Numbered from the stretch's first letter, positions 46,846 through 58,277 are shown. The stretch is 64,000 bases of DNA from Sediminicoccus rosea (GCF_033547095.1 NZ_CP137852.1:4799001-4863000), one strand, 5' to 3'. Numbers and translations are program-made. Notes: a model not told the origin generated them from the sequence alone.

Positions 46846-47412
46846 ATGAAGCCGGGCAGGGTCGCTGGGCGTCCGCCACTCACGCCGGATCAGCGCGGGG
46901 TGGCCATGGGCATGGCTTCGGCCCTGCTGGCGGCGGTGGCCGTCTTCAGCCTGGCGGCCATCCTGGGAGGGGCCTCGTCCGGCTTCGGTTCATCGCTCGA
47001 ATCCCGCCTGGAGGTGCTGGCCGCGTGCCTCCTGGCGCCGGCGGCCACCCTGCTCTTCTGCATTGCCCGGCTGGCGAAGCACCGCTTCTTCACGCCCGAG
47101 GACATCAACGGCAGCGCGCTGACCGAGGGAAGCATGCGGGCCAGGCTGCTCCAGGCGCTGCTGCAGAACACGCTGGAGCAATCGGCGCTCGCCCTGCCGG
47201 TCTATCTCCTGGGCGCGTTGCTGTTGCCGGGCCACCTGCTCGGCCTTGTACCGGCGGCCGCCGCGATGTTCCTGACCGGCCGCGCGCTGTTCTATGCCGG
47301 CTACGCGGGCGGGGCCGCATCAAGGGCCCTTGGCTTCGCCCTCACCTTCTACCCGACGGTTCTTCTCGCCGTGATCGCGGTCGGTGCCCGGATCCTTCGC
47401 CTGGCCGCCTGA
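46846..47412 (+). CDS. MAPEG family membrane protein
   Basis: A 188-residue protein with four hydrophobic segments. QNTLEQSALALPVYLL and RALFYAGYAGGAASRALGFALTFYPT are the MAPEG family blocks. Eukaryotic members are glutathione or leukotriene enzymes, and bacterial roles are unclear. Read from the ATG at 46846. It ends before a hairpin element and converges with asd. Confidence 0.85.
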   Translation: MKPGRVAGRPPLTPDQRGVAMGMASALLAAVAVFSLAAILGGASSGFGSSLESRLEVLAACLLAPAATLLFCIARLAKHRFFTPEDINGSALTEGSMRARLLQALLQNTLEQSALALPVYLLGALLLPGHLLGLVPAAAAMFLTGRALFYAGYAGGAASRALGFALTFYPTVLLAVIAVGARILRLAA

Positions 47413-47440
47413 GCCGGCGGCACAGGCCCATCACAGAGCC

Positions 47441-47493
47441 GGGGTCCGGGAAATCAAGAGCCCCAGGGCGGGTCCAGGGCAGCGCCCTGGACC
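47441..47493 (+). terminator. GGGGTCCGGG element with 10-bp hairpin between MAPEG gene and asd
   Basis: GGGGTCCGGG at 47441-47450 is followed by a perfect hairpin, GGTCCAGGGC (47471-47480), loop AGC, GCCCTGGACC (47484-47493). Same layout as 30994-31052. It stands between convergent genes and can act on both. Confidence 0.6.
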
Positions 47494-47507
47494 TCCCCCT
47501 CGGTCTC

Positions 47508-48503
47508 TTACTTCCGCAGCTTCTCCGCGATCTGCACCGCGTTCAGCGCGGCACCCTTCAGCAGCTGGTCGCCGCAGAGGAAGAAGTCGAGCCCGCGGTC
47601 GCCAAACACCGGGTTGGCGCGGATGCGGCCCGCTTCCACGTCGTCCTGGCCGGTGGCCGTGATCGGCATGGGGTAGCGCTGGGCGGCCGGCTCATCCACC
47701 ACCCGCACGCCCTTGGCGCGGGAGAGAACCTCGCGCGCCGCTTCCGGCGTCACGGGGCGTTCCGTCTCGATCGTCACGGCTTCCGCATGCACGCGATAGG
47801 TCGGGATGCGGACGGCGGTGCAGGAGATCAGGAGATCGGGCATGCCCATGATCTTCCGGCTCTCCCAGGCCACCTTCATCTCCTCGCGCGTGTAGCCATT
47901 GGGCTGGAAGCTGTCGATCTGCGGGATGACGTTGAAGGCCAGCGGGTGGGCGAAGACCTCGTTCTGCGCGGGCTGGCCATCCACCAGGACGCGGCGGGTT
48001 TCACGCTCCAGCTCGGCCATGCCTTCCGCGCCCGCGCCCGAGGCCGCCTGGTAGGTCGAGACAATGACGCGCTTCAGCCCGAAGGCCTGGCGCAGCGGCT
48101 CGAGGGCCACGACGAGGATGGCCGTCGTGCAGTTCGGGTTGGCGATCAGGCGATGGCTGCCGATGGCGGCCTCGTTGACCTCGGGCACCACCAGCGGCAC
48201 GTCGTCCTCCAGCCGCAGCGCGGAGGAATTGTCCACCACGGCCACGCCCTGCGCGGCCAGCGCGCGCGCATGTGCCTTGGCGAAATCGCCCGAGACGGCC
48301 AGCAGCGCGAGGTCGAGGTTGCGGGCGCCGTCCGGGCTATAGGCCTCGATCGCGACGTCGCCCCAGGGCGTGCTCTGCTTGGTGCCGGCCGAACGCGTGG
48401 AGGCGAAGAGGCGAAGCTCCGTCACGGGGAAGTGCCGCTTGGCGAGCACCGCCACCAGTTCCTTGCCGACCGCGCCCGTGGCACCGATCACGCCCACACG
48501 CAT
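47508..48503 (-). CDS. asd: aspartate-semialdehyde dehydrogenase
   Basis: A 331-residue enzyme read from the ATG at 48503. It has the NADP loop [13 protein letters not shown], the catalytic Cys in [13 protein letters not shown], and [14 protein letters not shown]. It reduces aspartyl phosphate to the semialdehyde, the branch point to lysine/DAP, threonine and methionine. It has the usual length and all key segments. It diverges from a short conserved gene at 48667. Confidence 0.95.
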   Translation of the reverse strand: MRVGVIGATGAVGKELVAVLAKRHFPVTELRLFASTRSAGTKQSTPWGDVAIEAYSPDGARNLDLALLAVSGDFAKAHARALAAQGVAVVDNSSALRLEDDVPLVVPEVNEAAIGSHRLIANPNCTTAILVVALEPLRQAFGLKRVIVSTYQAASGAGAEGMAELERETRRVLVDGQPAQNEVFAHPLAFNVIPQIDSFQPNGYTREEMKVAWESRKIMGMPDLLISCTAVRIPTYRVHAEAVTIETERPVTPEAAREVLSRAKGVRVVDEPAAQRYPMPITATGQDDVEAGRIRANPVFGDRGLDFFLCGDQLLKGAALNAVQIAEKLRK

Positions 48504-48666
48504 CACACATTTCTCCTGATGAAACCGGCGCTGTGTAGCCCAGGCCCGGGCGCACGGAAACCGCCCCTGGCGCAAGGCAGGTGAGCGCCGCGCAACCGCC
48601 GGCACCCCGCGACGTTCCCGGCATCTCCGCATCATCCCGAAGCGGCCAGGGCCTGGACCACGCGCG

Positions 48667-48900
48667 ATGACCCTCAGACAGCTCAACCCGCCTCTGCCGA
48701 TGACCACGCCGCACGGGCCCGGCCTCGCGCATTTCGTGATGGATTACGGGCCGGAATCCCACCTGCTCTGGGTGGTCTTCCTGGATGCCGACGGCGCCTG
48801 CTGGTCCATCCCCAACCCCGAGGTGCGCCTCGCGCCCAATTGGTCGCTCGGCCGCCGGCCGCGGAAGTCATCCCAGCCCGGACTCACCGCCATCGGCTAA
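48667..48900 (+). CDS. short conserved hypothetical protein
   Basis: A 77-residue protein. The core [41 protein letters not shown] and [11 protein letters not shown] resemble short proteins common in alphaproteobacteria (from memory, without a search). No signal peptide or membrane segment. Role unknown. The region after it (48901-49035) holds no gene that can be supported. Confidence 0.6.
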   Translation: MTLRQLNPPLPMTTPHGPGLAHFVMDYGPESHLLWVVFLDADGACWSIPNPEVRLAPNWSLGRRPRKSSQPGLTAIG

Positions 48901-49035
48901 AGGCTGCGGCGGCATCGCCGAAACGCAGACTCAGCCGCTGGGCCAAGCCTGGGCCATGCGAAGTGACCGCAGCGTGGTCGAGGGGATGGCGTGGCGCGGC
49001 GGAAGCCCGGTCCATCCGCGCGGCAGCGGGCGCGC

Positions 49036-49872
49036 TCAGGCCGGCTGCAGGCGGGTGAGGCGCGAGGGGTTGATCTCGGCCAGCAGCACGCTGCCATCCG
49101 GGTGCAGTGCGATGCCATGCGCGCCGTTCAGCACCGCCCGCGCGCGGCCCACCAGGGCACCGTTGCGCGAGAAGACCGAGAGGCGCGGCACCTGGTCCGT
49201 CACCCACCAGTTCCCCTCGGCATCCGCGCCGATATCCATGGGTTTGTGCACGTCGGTGATCTCGCGCAGGAATTCGCCCTGGGCGGTGAAGATCTGCACG
49301 CGGCTGTTGTCGCGATCCGCCACCGCCACCTCGCCGAAGCCGTTCATCCAGACGGCGTGCGGCGTGCAGAATTGGCCAGGGCCGCGCCCGGGCTCGCCCC
49401 AGCCGCCCTCGGGCGTGCCATCGGGGCGGAAGCGGTGGATGCGCGAGGCGGCATAGCCATCGCCCACGAAGGCCGTGCCGTCGGGCGCGAAGCAGATGTC
49501 GCAGGGGCTGTTGAAGGGCGCGCCCGGCCCGTGCCGCGAGCCCAGCGCGCCGAGCCGTTCGCCCTCCGCATCGAAGCGGATGATCTCATGCGCGTCGCGA
49601 TCCACGACATGCACGCTGCCATCCGGCGCGACGCAGAGCATGTGGCCATCGGCGACCGATTCGCCCCAGGCATCCAGCCGCCGGCCATCGGGGTCGAGCA
49701 CGATGACGGTGGGGATTGCCGGGTCCACATAGGGGTCGGCGCGGAGCAGCACGTAGATGCGCCCCTGCGCGTCCACCGCCACGTCGCTGACACGCCCCGC
49801 GCCATCCGGCACGGCGCCCCAGGGGCGTTGGATGCGATAGCGCTGCGCGCCGAGCGTCACGAAGAGTTCCAT
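49036..49872 (-). CDS. NHL-repeat (SMP-30/peptidylglycine lyase-like) protein
   Basis: A 278-residue beta-propeller read from the ATG at 49872. Repeats share the pattern DGSVHVVDRDAHEIIRFD, DGTAFVGDGYAASRIHRF and GEVAVADRDNSRVQIF. This resembles NHL proteins such as the peptidyl-alpha-hydroxyglycine lyase group and SMP-30-like enzymes. No signal peptide. It diverges from ureD across 49 bases. Function not known. Confidence 0.8.
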   Translation of the reverse strand: MELFVTLGAQRYRIQRPWGAVPDGAGRVSDVAVDAQGRIYVLLRADPYVDPAIPTVIVLDPDGRRLDAWGESVADGHMLCVAPDGSVHVVDRDAHEIIRFDAEGERLGALGSRHGPGAPFNSPCDICFAPDGTAFVGDGYAASRIHRFRPDGTPEGGWGEPGRGPGQFCTPHAVWMNGFGEVAVADRDNSRVQIFTAQGEFLREITDVHKPMDIGADAEGNWWVTDQVPRLSVFSRNGALVGRARAVLNGAHGIALHPDGSVLLAEINPSRLTRLQPA

Positions 49873-49921
49873 GCCGGAAAGCTTGCCACGCGAGCGGCTT
49901 GGCGGCCAAGCTTCCTGCCGC

Positions 49922-50713
49922 ATGATTCGACATCAACGCGCCATCGGCGCCGCATCGCTGGAAGTGGCGGCGCATGGCCTTGCCCGCCTTGCCCAGGCCT
50001 CGCCGCTGCGCATCCTCTTCCCGACGCCGGAGCCGGGGGCGGCGCTGGAGGCCGCTTTCGTGAATGTGGCCGGCGGGCTGGCGGGGGGCGATTCCATCAC
50101 CGCCGGCATCACGCTCCAGGCGGGGGCGCGCGCCCAGGTCACGACCCCCGCGGCCGAAAAGGTCTATCGCAGCCTGGGCGACACGTCCCGCATCGCCACG
50201 CGGATCGAGGTGGCGGAGGGGGCCGTGCTGGAATTCCTGCCGCAGGAGGCGATCCTCTTCGACGGCGCGCGGCTCACGCGCGGCATGGAGGCGCGGGTGG
50301 CGCCGGGCGGCACGCTGCTGGTAGCGGAGGCATTGGTGCTGGGCCGCATCGCGCGCGGCGAGGTGTGGCGGCAGGGCGCCCTGCACGACCGCTGGCGCCT
50401 GCACCAGGGCGAGCGGCTGGTCTGGGCCGACGCCATGCGCCTGGACGCCACGCAGCGCGATGCGCCCTTCGGCCTGGATGGCGCGGATTCCCTCGGCATG
50501 ATCCTGCTGATGGCCGAGGACGCCGCCGCGCATCGCGAATTGGCGCGAGAACTGACGGCGGGCGCGGCCTCACTGGTGCGGCCGGGGCTCCTGCTGCTGC
50601 GCTTCCTTGGCACGGCGGGGGCGGTGCGCGGGGCGATGGCGGCGGCCATCCCCGCCTTGCGCGCGGCGGCACTCGGCCTGCCGCCCGTCCTTCCAAGACT
50701 GTGGACGTGCTGA
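49922..50713 (+). CDS. ureD: urease accessory protein UreD
   Basis: A 263-residue protein read from the ATG at 49922. FVNVAGGLAGGDSITAGITLQ and VTTPAAEKVYRS are the UreD signature, followed by GAVLEFLPQEAILFDGAR. UreD binds apo-urease and, with UreF and UreG, forms the nickel-loading complex. First gene of a complete ureDABCEFG operon; ureA starts 24 bases later. Confidence 0.95.
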   Translation: MIRHQRAIGAASLEVAAHGLARLAQASPLRILFPTPEPGAALEAAFVNVAGGLAGGDSITAGITLQAGARAQVTTPAAEKVYRSLGDTSRIATRIEVAEGAVLEFLPQEAILFDGARLTRGMEARVAPGGTLLVAEALVLGRIARGEVWRQGALHDRWRLHQGERLVWADAMRLDATQRDAPFGLDGADSLGMILLMAEDAAAHRELARELTAGAASLVRPGLLLLRFLGTAGAVRGAMAAAIPALRAAALGLPPVLPRLWTC

Positions 50714-50737
50714 GGCATCCTGTTCCATGATGGTTTT

Positions 50738-51040
50738 ATGCAACTGACCCCCCGCGAAAAAGACAAGCTGCTCATCGCCATGGCCGCCCAGGTGGCGCGC
50801 CGCAGGCTGGAGCGCGGCGTCAAGCTCAACCACCCCGAGGCCATCGCGCTGATCACCGATTTCGTCGTCGAGGGCGCGCGGGACGGCCGCTCCGTCGCCG
50901 AGCTCATGGCCGCGGGCGGCGAGGTCATCACCCGCGCCCAGGTGATGGAAGGGGTGGCCGAGATGATCCACGACATCCAGGTGGAAGCCACCTTCCCCGA
51001 CGGCACCAAGCTCGTCACCGTCCACAACCCGATCCGTTAG
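50738..51040 (+). CDS. ureA: urease subunit gamma
   Basis: A 100-residue subunit with [23 protein letters not shown] at the start and [14 protein letters not shown]-type [10 protein letters not shown] and [15 protein letters not shown] at the end, all standard. It is part of the (ABC)3 urease that hydrolyses urea to ammonia and carbamate. It has full length. Confidence 0.97.
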   Translation: MQLTPREKDKLLIAMAAQVARRRLERGVKLNHPEAIALITDFVVEGARDGRSVAELMAAGGEVITRAQVMEGVAEMIHDIQVEATFPDGTKLVTVHNPIR

Positions 51041-51049
51041 AGGACCGCC

Positions 51050-51355
51050 ATGATCCCAGGTGAAATCCTCTGCCCCGAGGGCGAGATCGAGCTGAACGCC
51101 GGCCAGCCCGTGACCGAGATCGAGGTGGCCAACACGGGCGACCGGCCGATCCAGGTCGGCAGCCATTACCACTTCTCCGAGACCAACCCGTCGCTGACCT
51201 TCGACCGGGCGGCCGCACGCGGGCAGCGGCTCGACATCGCGGCCGGCACGGCGGTGCGGTTCGAGCCGGGGCAATCGCGCATGGTGCGCCTCGTGCCGTT
51301 GCGCGGCGGGCGCGTGGTGCATGGCTTCCGCGGCGATGTGGAAGGGAAGCTGTAG
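51050..51355 (+). CDS. ureB: urease subunit beta
   Basis: A 101-residue subunit starting [18 protein letters not shown], with [18 protein letters not shown] and the conserved [16 protein letters not shown]. Its stop directly precedes the ureC start with no gap. It lies 9 bases after ureA. Confidence 0.97.
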   Translation: MIPGEILCPEGEIELNAGQPVTEIEVANTGDRPIQVGSHYHFSETNPSLTFDRAAARGQRLDIAAGTAVRFEPGQSRMVRLVPLRGGRVVHGFRGDVEGKL

Positions 51356-53065
<1,710 letters not shown>

Positions 53066-53076
53066 GGGCCCAGCCG

Positions 53077-53637
53077 ATGCACGACATCCTCCCCCGCGCC
53101 ACGCGCGTGGCAGCCCCCGGCAGCTTCACCGCCGATGCCGAGGTGAGGCTCGACTTCGATGACCGCTTCCGGCGCCGCAAGCGTTACGAGACGGCCGGCG
53201 GCATCCCCTTCGTGCTGGACCTGGCCGAGGCGCAGGTGCTGCGCGAGGGCGACGGGCTGATCCTCGATGATGGCCGCGTCATCCTGGTCCGCGCCGCCGA
53301 GGAACCGTTGGTGGAGATCCGCGCGCATAACGCGGCGGAGATGATCCGCCTCGCCTGGCATCTCGGCAACCGGCATCTGCCCGCCGAATTGCAGGAACAG
53401 CGCATCCTGATCCGCGAAGATCACGTGATCGAGCAGATGCTGCGCGGCCTCGGCGCCCATATCCAGAAGGTGCGCGCGCCCTTCAACCCGGAGGGCGGCG
53501 CCTATGGCGAGCACAACCGCTCCTCCCACCAGCACCACCATGGGCACCACCATGGGCACCACCACGGCCACGACCACGGCCATGAGCACGACCACCATCA
53601 TGGCGACGGGAACCATCACCATCACCACGGTGACTGA
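53077..53637 (+). CDS. ureE: urease nickel metallochaperone UreE with long His tail
   Basis: A 186-residue UreE read from the ATG at 53077. The N-terminal peptide-binding domain (LDFDDRFRRRKRY) is followed by a metal-binding domain with AWHLGNRHLPAE and DHVIEQMLRGLGA. The last 41 residues contain 23 His, many in HHHG units, coded by repeated 12-base blocks, suggesting nickel storage as well as delivery. The end overlaps ureF by 8 bases. Confidence 0.95.
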   Translation: MHDILPRATRVAAPGSFTADAEVRLDFDDRFRRRKRYETAGGIPFVLDLAEAQVLREGDGLILDDGRVILVRAAEEPLVEIRAHNAAEMIRLAWHLGNRHLPAELQEQRILIREDHVIEQMLRGLGAHIQKVRAPFNPEGGAYGEHNRSSHQHHHGHHHGHHHGHDHGHEHDHHHGDGNHHHHHGD

Positions 53638-54297
53638 CGCCGATCTCTTCCGCCTGATGGCCTGGACCTCGCCCGCCTATCCGGTGGGCGGCTTCAGCTA
53701 CAGCCACGGCATCGAGATGGCGGTGGAGGAAGGCCGGCTGAAGAAGCAGGCCGACCTCGTCGCCTATATCGCCTCCGTGCTGCGCCAGGGCGCGGGGCGG
53801 GTGGATGCGGTGCTCTTCGCCGAAGCGCATCGCGCGCCGGATGAGGAAGTCCTGGATGAGATCGCCGAACTCGCCTTCGCCTGGCGCGGCACGGCGGAGA
53901 CGGCCCTCGAATCCACGCAGCAGGGTGGCAGCTTCGCCAGCGTGACCGTGTCCTGCTGGCCCGATGCGCGCTTCGCGGCCTTCGCCGCGCGGCATCGCGG
54001 GCGGCTTTCGCATGCCGTCGCCTTCGGCGCGGCGGCGGGCATGGCCGGCATTCCGCTGCGCCCCGCCCTCTTCGCCTTCCTGCAGGGCTTCTGCGCCAAC
54101 CTCGTCTCGGCCGGCGTGCGCCTCATCCCGCTCGGCCAGACCGATGGGCAGATCGCCACCGCGGCGTTGCAGCCCATCATCTCCGAATGCGCCGATGCGG
54201 CGCTGACGACACCGCTGGAGGAGCTGGGCACGGCCGCGCCGCTGCTCGACATGCTCTCCATGCGCCACGAAACCCAATACACGAGGTTGTTCCGCTC

Positions 54298-54301
<4 letters not shown>
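53630..54301 (+). CDS. ureF: urease accessory protein UreF
   Basis: A 223-residue helical protein from a GTG at 53630, which overlaps ureE by 8 bases. [29 protein letters not shown] is the UreF signature. It bridges UreD and UreG during nickel loading. An in-frame ATG at 53600 would read through the ureE His-tail DNA and add residues unlike the family. The stop overlaps ureG by 4 bases. Confidence 0.94.
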
Positions 54302-54933
<632 letters not shown>

Positions 54934-56256
54934 TCAGCGGCGGGCCAGGCTCAGCACGCCCGCCATCACCGCCAGCACCGCCCCGCAATAGAACCCCATC
55001 CACGGCCCCGCCAGGGTGAAGCAGGCCGCCGCCGTGGTCGCGCCCAGGCTCTGCCCCAACACGCGCGCCGTCGCCTGCATGCCGCCCGCGCTGCCGGCCC
55101 GGTGACGGGGCGCGCTGGAGAGGATCGCGCGGTTGTTCGGCGCCTGGAAGCAACCGAAGCCGATGCCCGCCAGCAGCAGTCCCAGGCAGACCCAGAGGCT
55201 GGCGGGGATGCTGCCGAGCAACAGCAGCGCCAACGCCAGCACGCCGCCCCCCGCCGCGACCGGCAGGGCCGAGGCGGTGCGGTCGGCCAAGCGCCCCGCG
55301 ATGGGGGCCAGCAGCCCGACAGCGAGGGGATAGGGCGTGATGATCAGCCCGATCTGCACCGGCGTGAATCCGGCGGTCGAGAGGTGGAAGGGCATGGAGA
55401 TGACCGTCACCATATGGGCGGCGAACATGCAGATGGAGGCACCGATGGCGAAGCGCACGGTGCGGATGCGGAGCAGGTCCAGCGGCAGCAGCGGCACGGA
55501 GCGCGCCATCTCCCGCCGGATCAGCAGCCCGCCGACGAAGAGGCCGAGCGCCAGCGCCACCAGGCCCAGCACCGGCCAGTGCAGGATGAGGTCCAGGCCC
55601 AGGAAGACCAGGCCGAAGGCCGCCACGTTCATCGCGGCCGCGCCGAGGTCGAAGGCGCGCGCCTGGCGCGGCACGTCGGGCAGCACCTTCGCGCCGAAGA
55701 TCAGGGCGGCGAGCCCCACGGGCAGGTGCACGAGAAACACCGCCGGCCATTCCGCCACCGCCAGCACCGCCGCGCCGAGCGAGGGCCCGGTGGCCGAGCA
55801 GAGCGCCACCACCATGGCATTGAAGCCGATGGCGCGGCCAAGCTGCGCGATGGGATAGGTGTGGCGGACCAGGCCCGACATCAGGCTCATCACAGCCGCA
55901 CCGCCCAGGCCCTGGGCGATGCGCGCGGCCAGCAGCGTCTCGAAGCTCGGCGCCAGGGCGGAGCACAGGGCCGCCAGCAGGAACAGCGCCAGCCCGGCAT
56001 TCCAGACGCGCTTGAACCCCGCGATCTCGCCCAGCGCCGCAAAGGGGATGAGCGTGCCGACGACGGTGATCTGGTAGGCATTCACCACCCAGACCGATTC
56101 CGCCGGCGTCAGGCCGAGATCCCGCGCCGCCGAGGGCAGCGCGATGTTGACCATCGCGGCATCGAGCACGGTGAGCGCGATCCCGGCCGCGATGCAGGCG
56201 GCGGCGCGGGTGCGTCTGGGCTCCGGGAGGCCGTCTGCCTCCGACTCGGGCGTCAC
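54934..56256 (-). CDS. MFS transporter (DHA2 / EmrB-QacA type)
   Basis: A 440-residue inner-membrane protein with about 14 hydrophobic segments. Motif C-like and D1 segments are visible: LDAAMVNIALPSAARDLGL, then VWVVNAYQITVVGTLIPF. This points to proton-linked drug or small-solute transport. The start overlaps the nitrile hydratase alpha gene by 4 bases, so it is co-translated with that enzyme and may move its substrate or product. The plain family call would be drug efflux. Confidence 0.88.
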   Translation of the reverse strand: MTPESEADGLPEPRRTRAAACIAAGIALTVLDAAMVNIALPSAARDLGLTPAESVWVVNAYQITVVGTLIPFAALGEIAGFKRVWNAGLALFLLAALCSALAPSFETLLAARIAQGLGGAAVMSLMSGLVRHTYPIAQLGRAIGFNAMVVALCSATGPSLGAAVLAVAEWPAVFLVHLPVGLAALIFGAKVLPDVPRQARAFDLGAAAMNVAAFGLVFLGLDLILHWPVLGLVALALGLFVGGLLIRREMARSVPLLPLDLLRIRTVRFAIGASICMFAAHMVTVISMPFHLSTAGFTPVQIGLIITPYPLAVGLLAPIAGRLADRTASALPVAAGGGVLALALLLLGSIPASLWVCLGLLLAGIGFGCFQAPNNRAILSSAPRHRAGSAGGMQATARVLGQSLGATTAAACFTLAGPWMGFYCGAVLAVMAGVLSLARR

Positions 56257-56861
56257 GCCGCGTGCGAGACCTTCCGCGTCGCCTGCGGGAGGGAGACGCC
56301 CACCAGATGGTCGCGCGAGACGATGGCGGTCAGCTCATCCTCGCTCCAGCCCTCGGTGCCGGGCGGGCGCAGGGGCAGCACCATCCAGCGGAAATCCGCT
56401 GTGCTGTCCACCACGCGCACCTGCACGCCCGCCGGCAGCACCGTGCCGAATTCGGCCAGCACGGCGCGCGGCTCACGCACCGCGCGCGAGCGATAGGCGG
56501 AGGATTTGTACCAATGCGGCGGATAGCCGATCACGGCGCGCGGATAGCAGGAACACAGCGTGCAGACGACGAGGTGATGCACGCTCTCGGTGTCTTCCAG
56601 CACGCCGAGCGGCGGGTTGCCCTTCATGGAGACGCCCATGGCCTCGGCCGCGGCCGTGCCGTCGCGCAGCAGGAAGGCGCGCCATTCCGGGTCCACCCAG
56701 GCGCGGGCCACCATGCGGGCGCCGGTCTCGGGGTTCGCGCGCTCGGCGATGGTCCGGCGCTGCGCGATCTCCTCCTCGGTGACGATGCCGCGCGACTTCA
56801 GCGCGGCGACGAGCTTCTCGAGGAGGGCAACGCTCTCCGGGCGGGGTTGGTAGCCGGCCAT
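56253..56861 (-). CDS. cobalt-type nitrile hydratase alpha subunit / thiocyanate hydrolase gamma-like
   Basis: A 202-residue subunit. The metal-binding claw motif is VCTLCSC (in VVCTLCSCYPRAVIG); the Thr in CTLC is the mark of cobalt, where iron enzymes have Ser. PPHWYKSSAYRSRAVREPRAVLAEFG and RPPGTEGWSEDELTAIVSRD are conserved. The two outer Cys become sulfinic and sulfenic acid in the active enzyme. The motif is shared with thiocyanate hydrolase gamma. The gene overlaps the split beta gene upstream and the MFS gene downstream. Confidence 0.9.
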   Translation of the reverse strand: MAGYQPRPESVALLEKLVAALKSRGIVTEEEIAQRRTIAERANPETGARMVARAWVDPEWRAFLLRDGTAAAEAMGVSMKGNPPLGVLEDTESVHHLVVCTLCSCYPRAVIGYPPHWYKSSAYRSRAVREPRAVLAEFGTVLPAGVQVRVVDSTADFRWMVLPLRPPGTEGWSEDELTAIVSRDHLVGVSLPQATRKVSHAA

Positions 56862-57172
56862 CACGCTTCCTCCAGCCAATGTTCAAACAATTCGATCAGC
56901 AGCGTGTCCCCCGCCTCGCCCTCGTTCCAGACGGGCGGCTGGTCGAACAGCACATGATAGAGCACGCGCGGCGTGGCCGGGCGGTTGAAGGCGATGTCCT
57001 CGGGGTTGGGGAAGGTGCCCAGCGCCCGCGCCACCGTGCCCATGCGGCCGCGCACATAGTGCGGCGTGCGCAGGTGCAGCCGCGCGATGCGCTCGGGCCG
57101 CGCATCCTTCACCCGCACGCGCTGGCCCGGCTTGAAGCGGGCGGCAGCGGTTTCACCCACGCCGGTGCTCAC
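56861..57172 (-). CDS. nitrile hydratase beta C-terminal domain as a separate subunit (thiocyanate hydrolase alpha-like)
   Basis: A 103-residue protein from a GTG at 57172. RFKPGQRVRVKDARP, TPHYVRGRMGTVARALGTF and VLYHVLFDQPPVW...DTLLIELFEHWLEEA match the SH3-like C-terminal half of nitrile hydratase beta, here as its own gene. The start overlaps the N-terminal-half gene (GTGA) and the stop overlaps the alpha gene. Separate halves are known in thiocyanate hydrolase and three-subunit nitrile hydratases. Confidence 0.85.
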   Translation of the reverse strand: MSTGVGETAAARFKPGQRVRVKDARPERIARLHLRTPHYVRGRMGTVARALGTFPNPEDIAFNRPATPRVLYHVLFDQPPVWNEGEAGDTLLIELFEHWLEEA

Positions 57173-57465
57173 TGCAATTCCTCCCAGCTGGCCGCGCCCT
57201 TGGCGAGCATGACGGCGGCAATCGCCCGCAGCCACTTCTCGTAATAGGTCAGGCCGAAATACTCCGCTTCGGGCAGGCTTTCGATGTTCAGGCGCTGCTC
57301 ATCCGTGGTCAGCAGGCCCTTCTCGCGCAGCACGGCGCGCAGCGCGTCCACGCGCTTGCCGAAATCATCCGGCGGCGCGTCGTCATCCGGCTCGACCGGG
57401 GTGCAGCGGAAGCGGGGATTGCCGCCCAGGTCATGCTGGGCGGGAGCGGGTTCGGGCGTGTCCAT
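57169..57465 (-). CDS. nitrile hydratase beta N-terminal domain as a separate subunit (thiocyanate hydrolase beta-like / accessory protein)
   Basis: A 98-residue protein. AQHDLGGNPRF near the start recalls the HDxGG opening of nitrile hydratase beta, and EYFGLTYYEKWLRAIAAVMLAKG is the helical YYExW segment. In the region that usually reads IERMxP the sequence has IESLPE, so a conserved Arg appears to be Ser (hand alignment from memory). It could instead be the cobalt-loading activator, which shares this fold. First gene of the four-gene unit. Confidence 0.78.
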   Translation of the reverse strand: MDTPEPAPAQHDLGGNPRFRCTPVEPDDDAPPDDFGKRVDALRAVLREKGLLTTDEQRLNIESLPEAEYFGLTYYEKWLRAIAAVMLAKGAASWEELQ

Positions 57466-57557
57466 GGCGTGAGCCTACGCCCGCCGGCCGCGCCCTCGCA
57501 ACGGGTGTGGCGCCGTATCTTCACCGCTTCGCAAGGTGGCGATGGCATGGTTTCGCC

Positions 57558-58145
57558 ATGGCCCTTCGCTTCCCCTCGGCCGGGGCGCTGTCCGAGCGCC
57601 TGGCCCTCGCCACCCGCGCCGATGCGCCGTTGCTGCTGCTCGCGGCCGACGAGGCGCCACCGGTGCGCCTCGCCGTCGCCGCCAACCCGCATGCGCCGCG
57701 GCTGGCCGATGCGATCCTGGCGCGCGATCCGGTGGCGGAAATCCGCGCGCGGCTGGCCCGCAAGCTCGCCGTGCATGCGGCGGAGCTGGCGGGGATGGGC
57801 TGGGCAAGGCTGCGCCGCCTGGCGGAGGACAGCGCGCCCCAGGTGCGCCACGCCGTGGCCGACACCCTGACCGACCTGCCCGACGCCCCGCATGACCTGG
57901 TGCTGGCCCTGGCACGGGACCCCGAGCCGGGCGTGAGCGAGCCACTCATCCGCCTCTCCCGCGTCCTGACCGAGCCAGACCTGATCGAGCTGGTGCGCCG
58001 CCCGCCGGTCGCGGAGGCACGGCAATCCGTGGCCCGGCGGCTGAACCTGACGGAGCGCGTGGCGCGCGCCATCCTGCAAACCGGCGACACGGCGGCGATG
58101 GCCGCGCTGCGCCGCAACCCGACCGCCCGGCTGCCGCGCGAATGA
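57558..58145 (+). CDS. DUF2336-like HEAT-type repeat protein
   Basis: A 195-residue helical protein read from the ATG at 57558. It contains repeats of about 25-30 residues with the pattern APPVRLAVAANPHAP, AEIRARLARKLAV, APQVRHAVADTLTDLPDAP and PGVSEPLIRLSRVLT. These look like the leucine-rich or HEAT-type helical repeats found in DUF2336 proteins. Probably a cytoplasmic scaffold. Function unknown. It diverges from the nitrile hydratase unit over 92 bases. Confidence 0.65.
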   Translation: MALRFPSAGALSERLALATRADAPLLLLAADEAPPVRLAVAANPHAPRLADAILARDPVAEIRARLARKLAVHAAELAGMGWARLRRLAEDSAPQVRHAVADTLTDLPDAPHDLVLALARDPEPGVSEPLIRLSRVLTEPDLIELVRRPPVAEARQSVARRLNLTERVARAILQTGDTAAMAALRRNPTARLPRE

Positions 58146-58180
58146 ACTGACACGGCATGGACAACCGGCGGCAAAGGTCG

Positions 58181-58213
58181 GTGTCATGGAAGCTTCACAA
58201 ATCTGAAACACGC
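58181..58213 (+). promoter_or_regulatory. candidate Pho box upstream of pstS
   Basis: Three 11-base steps start GTGTCATGGAA, GCTTCACAAAT and CTGAAACACGC. The first two resemble the CTGTCAT-type half-sites that PhoB binds with 11-base spacing. The site ends 64 bases before pstS, and phoB is the last gene of the operon. Matches are imperfect. Confidence 0.5.
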
Positions 58214-58277
58214 TGGTCTCCCGGGGCGCCTATCCGCTGCGCCACCCACCGCCCCTCCCCTGCCCGGGCGGACCAAC

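Noticed and set aside
53504-53629. N-terminal extension of ureF into the ureE His tail
   Set aside because: It reads the His-repeat DNA in another frame as Thr/Met repeats, which no UreF has. The GTG at 53630 gives the family length.
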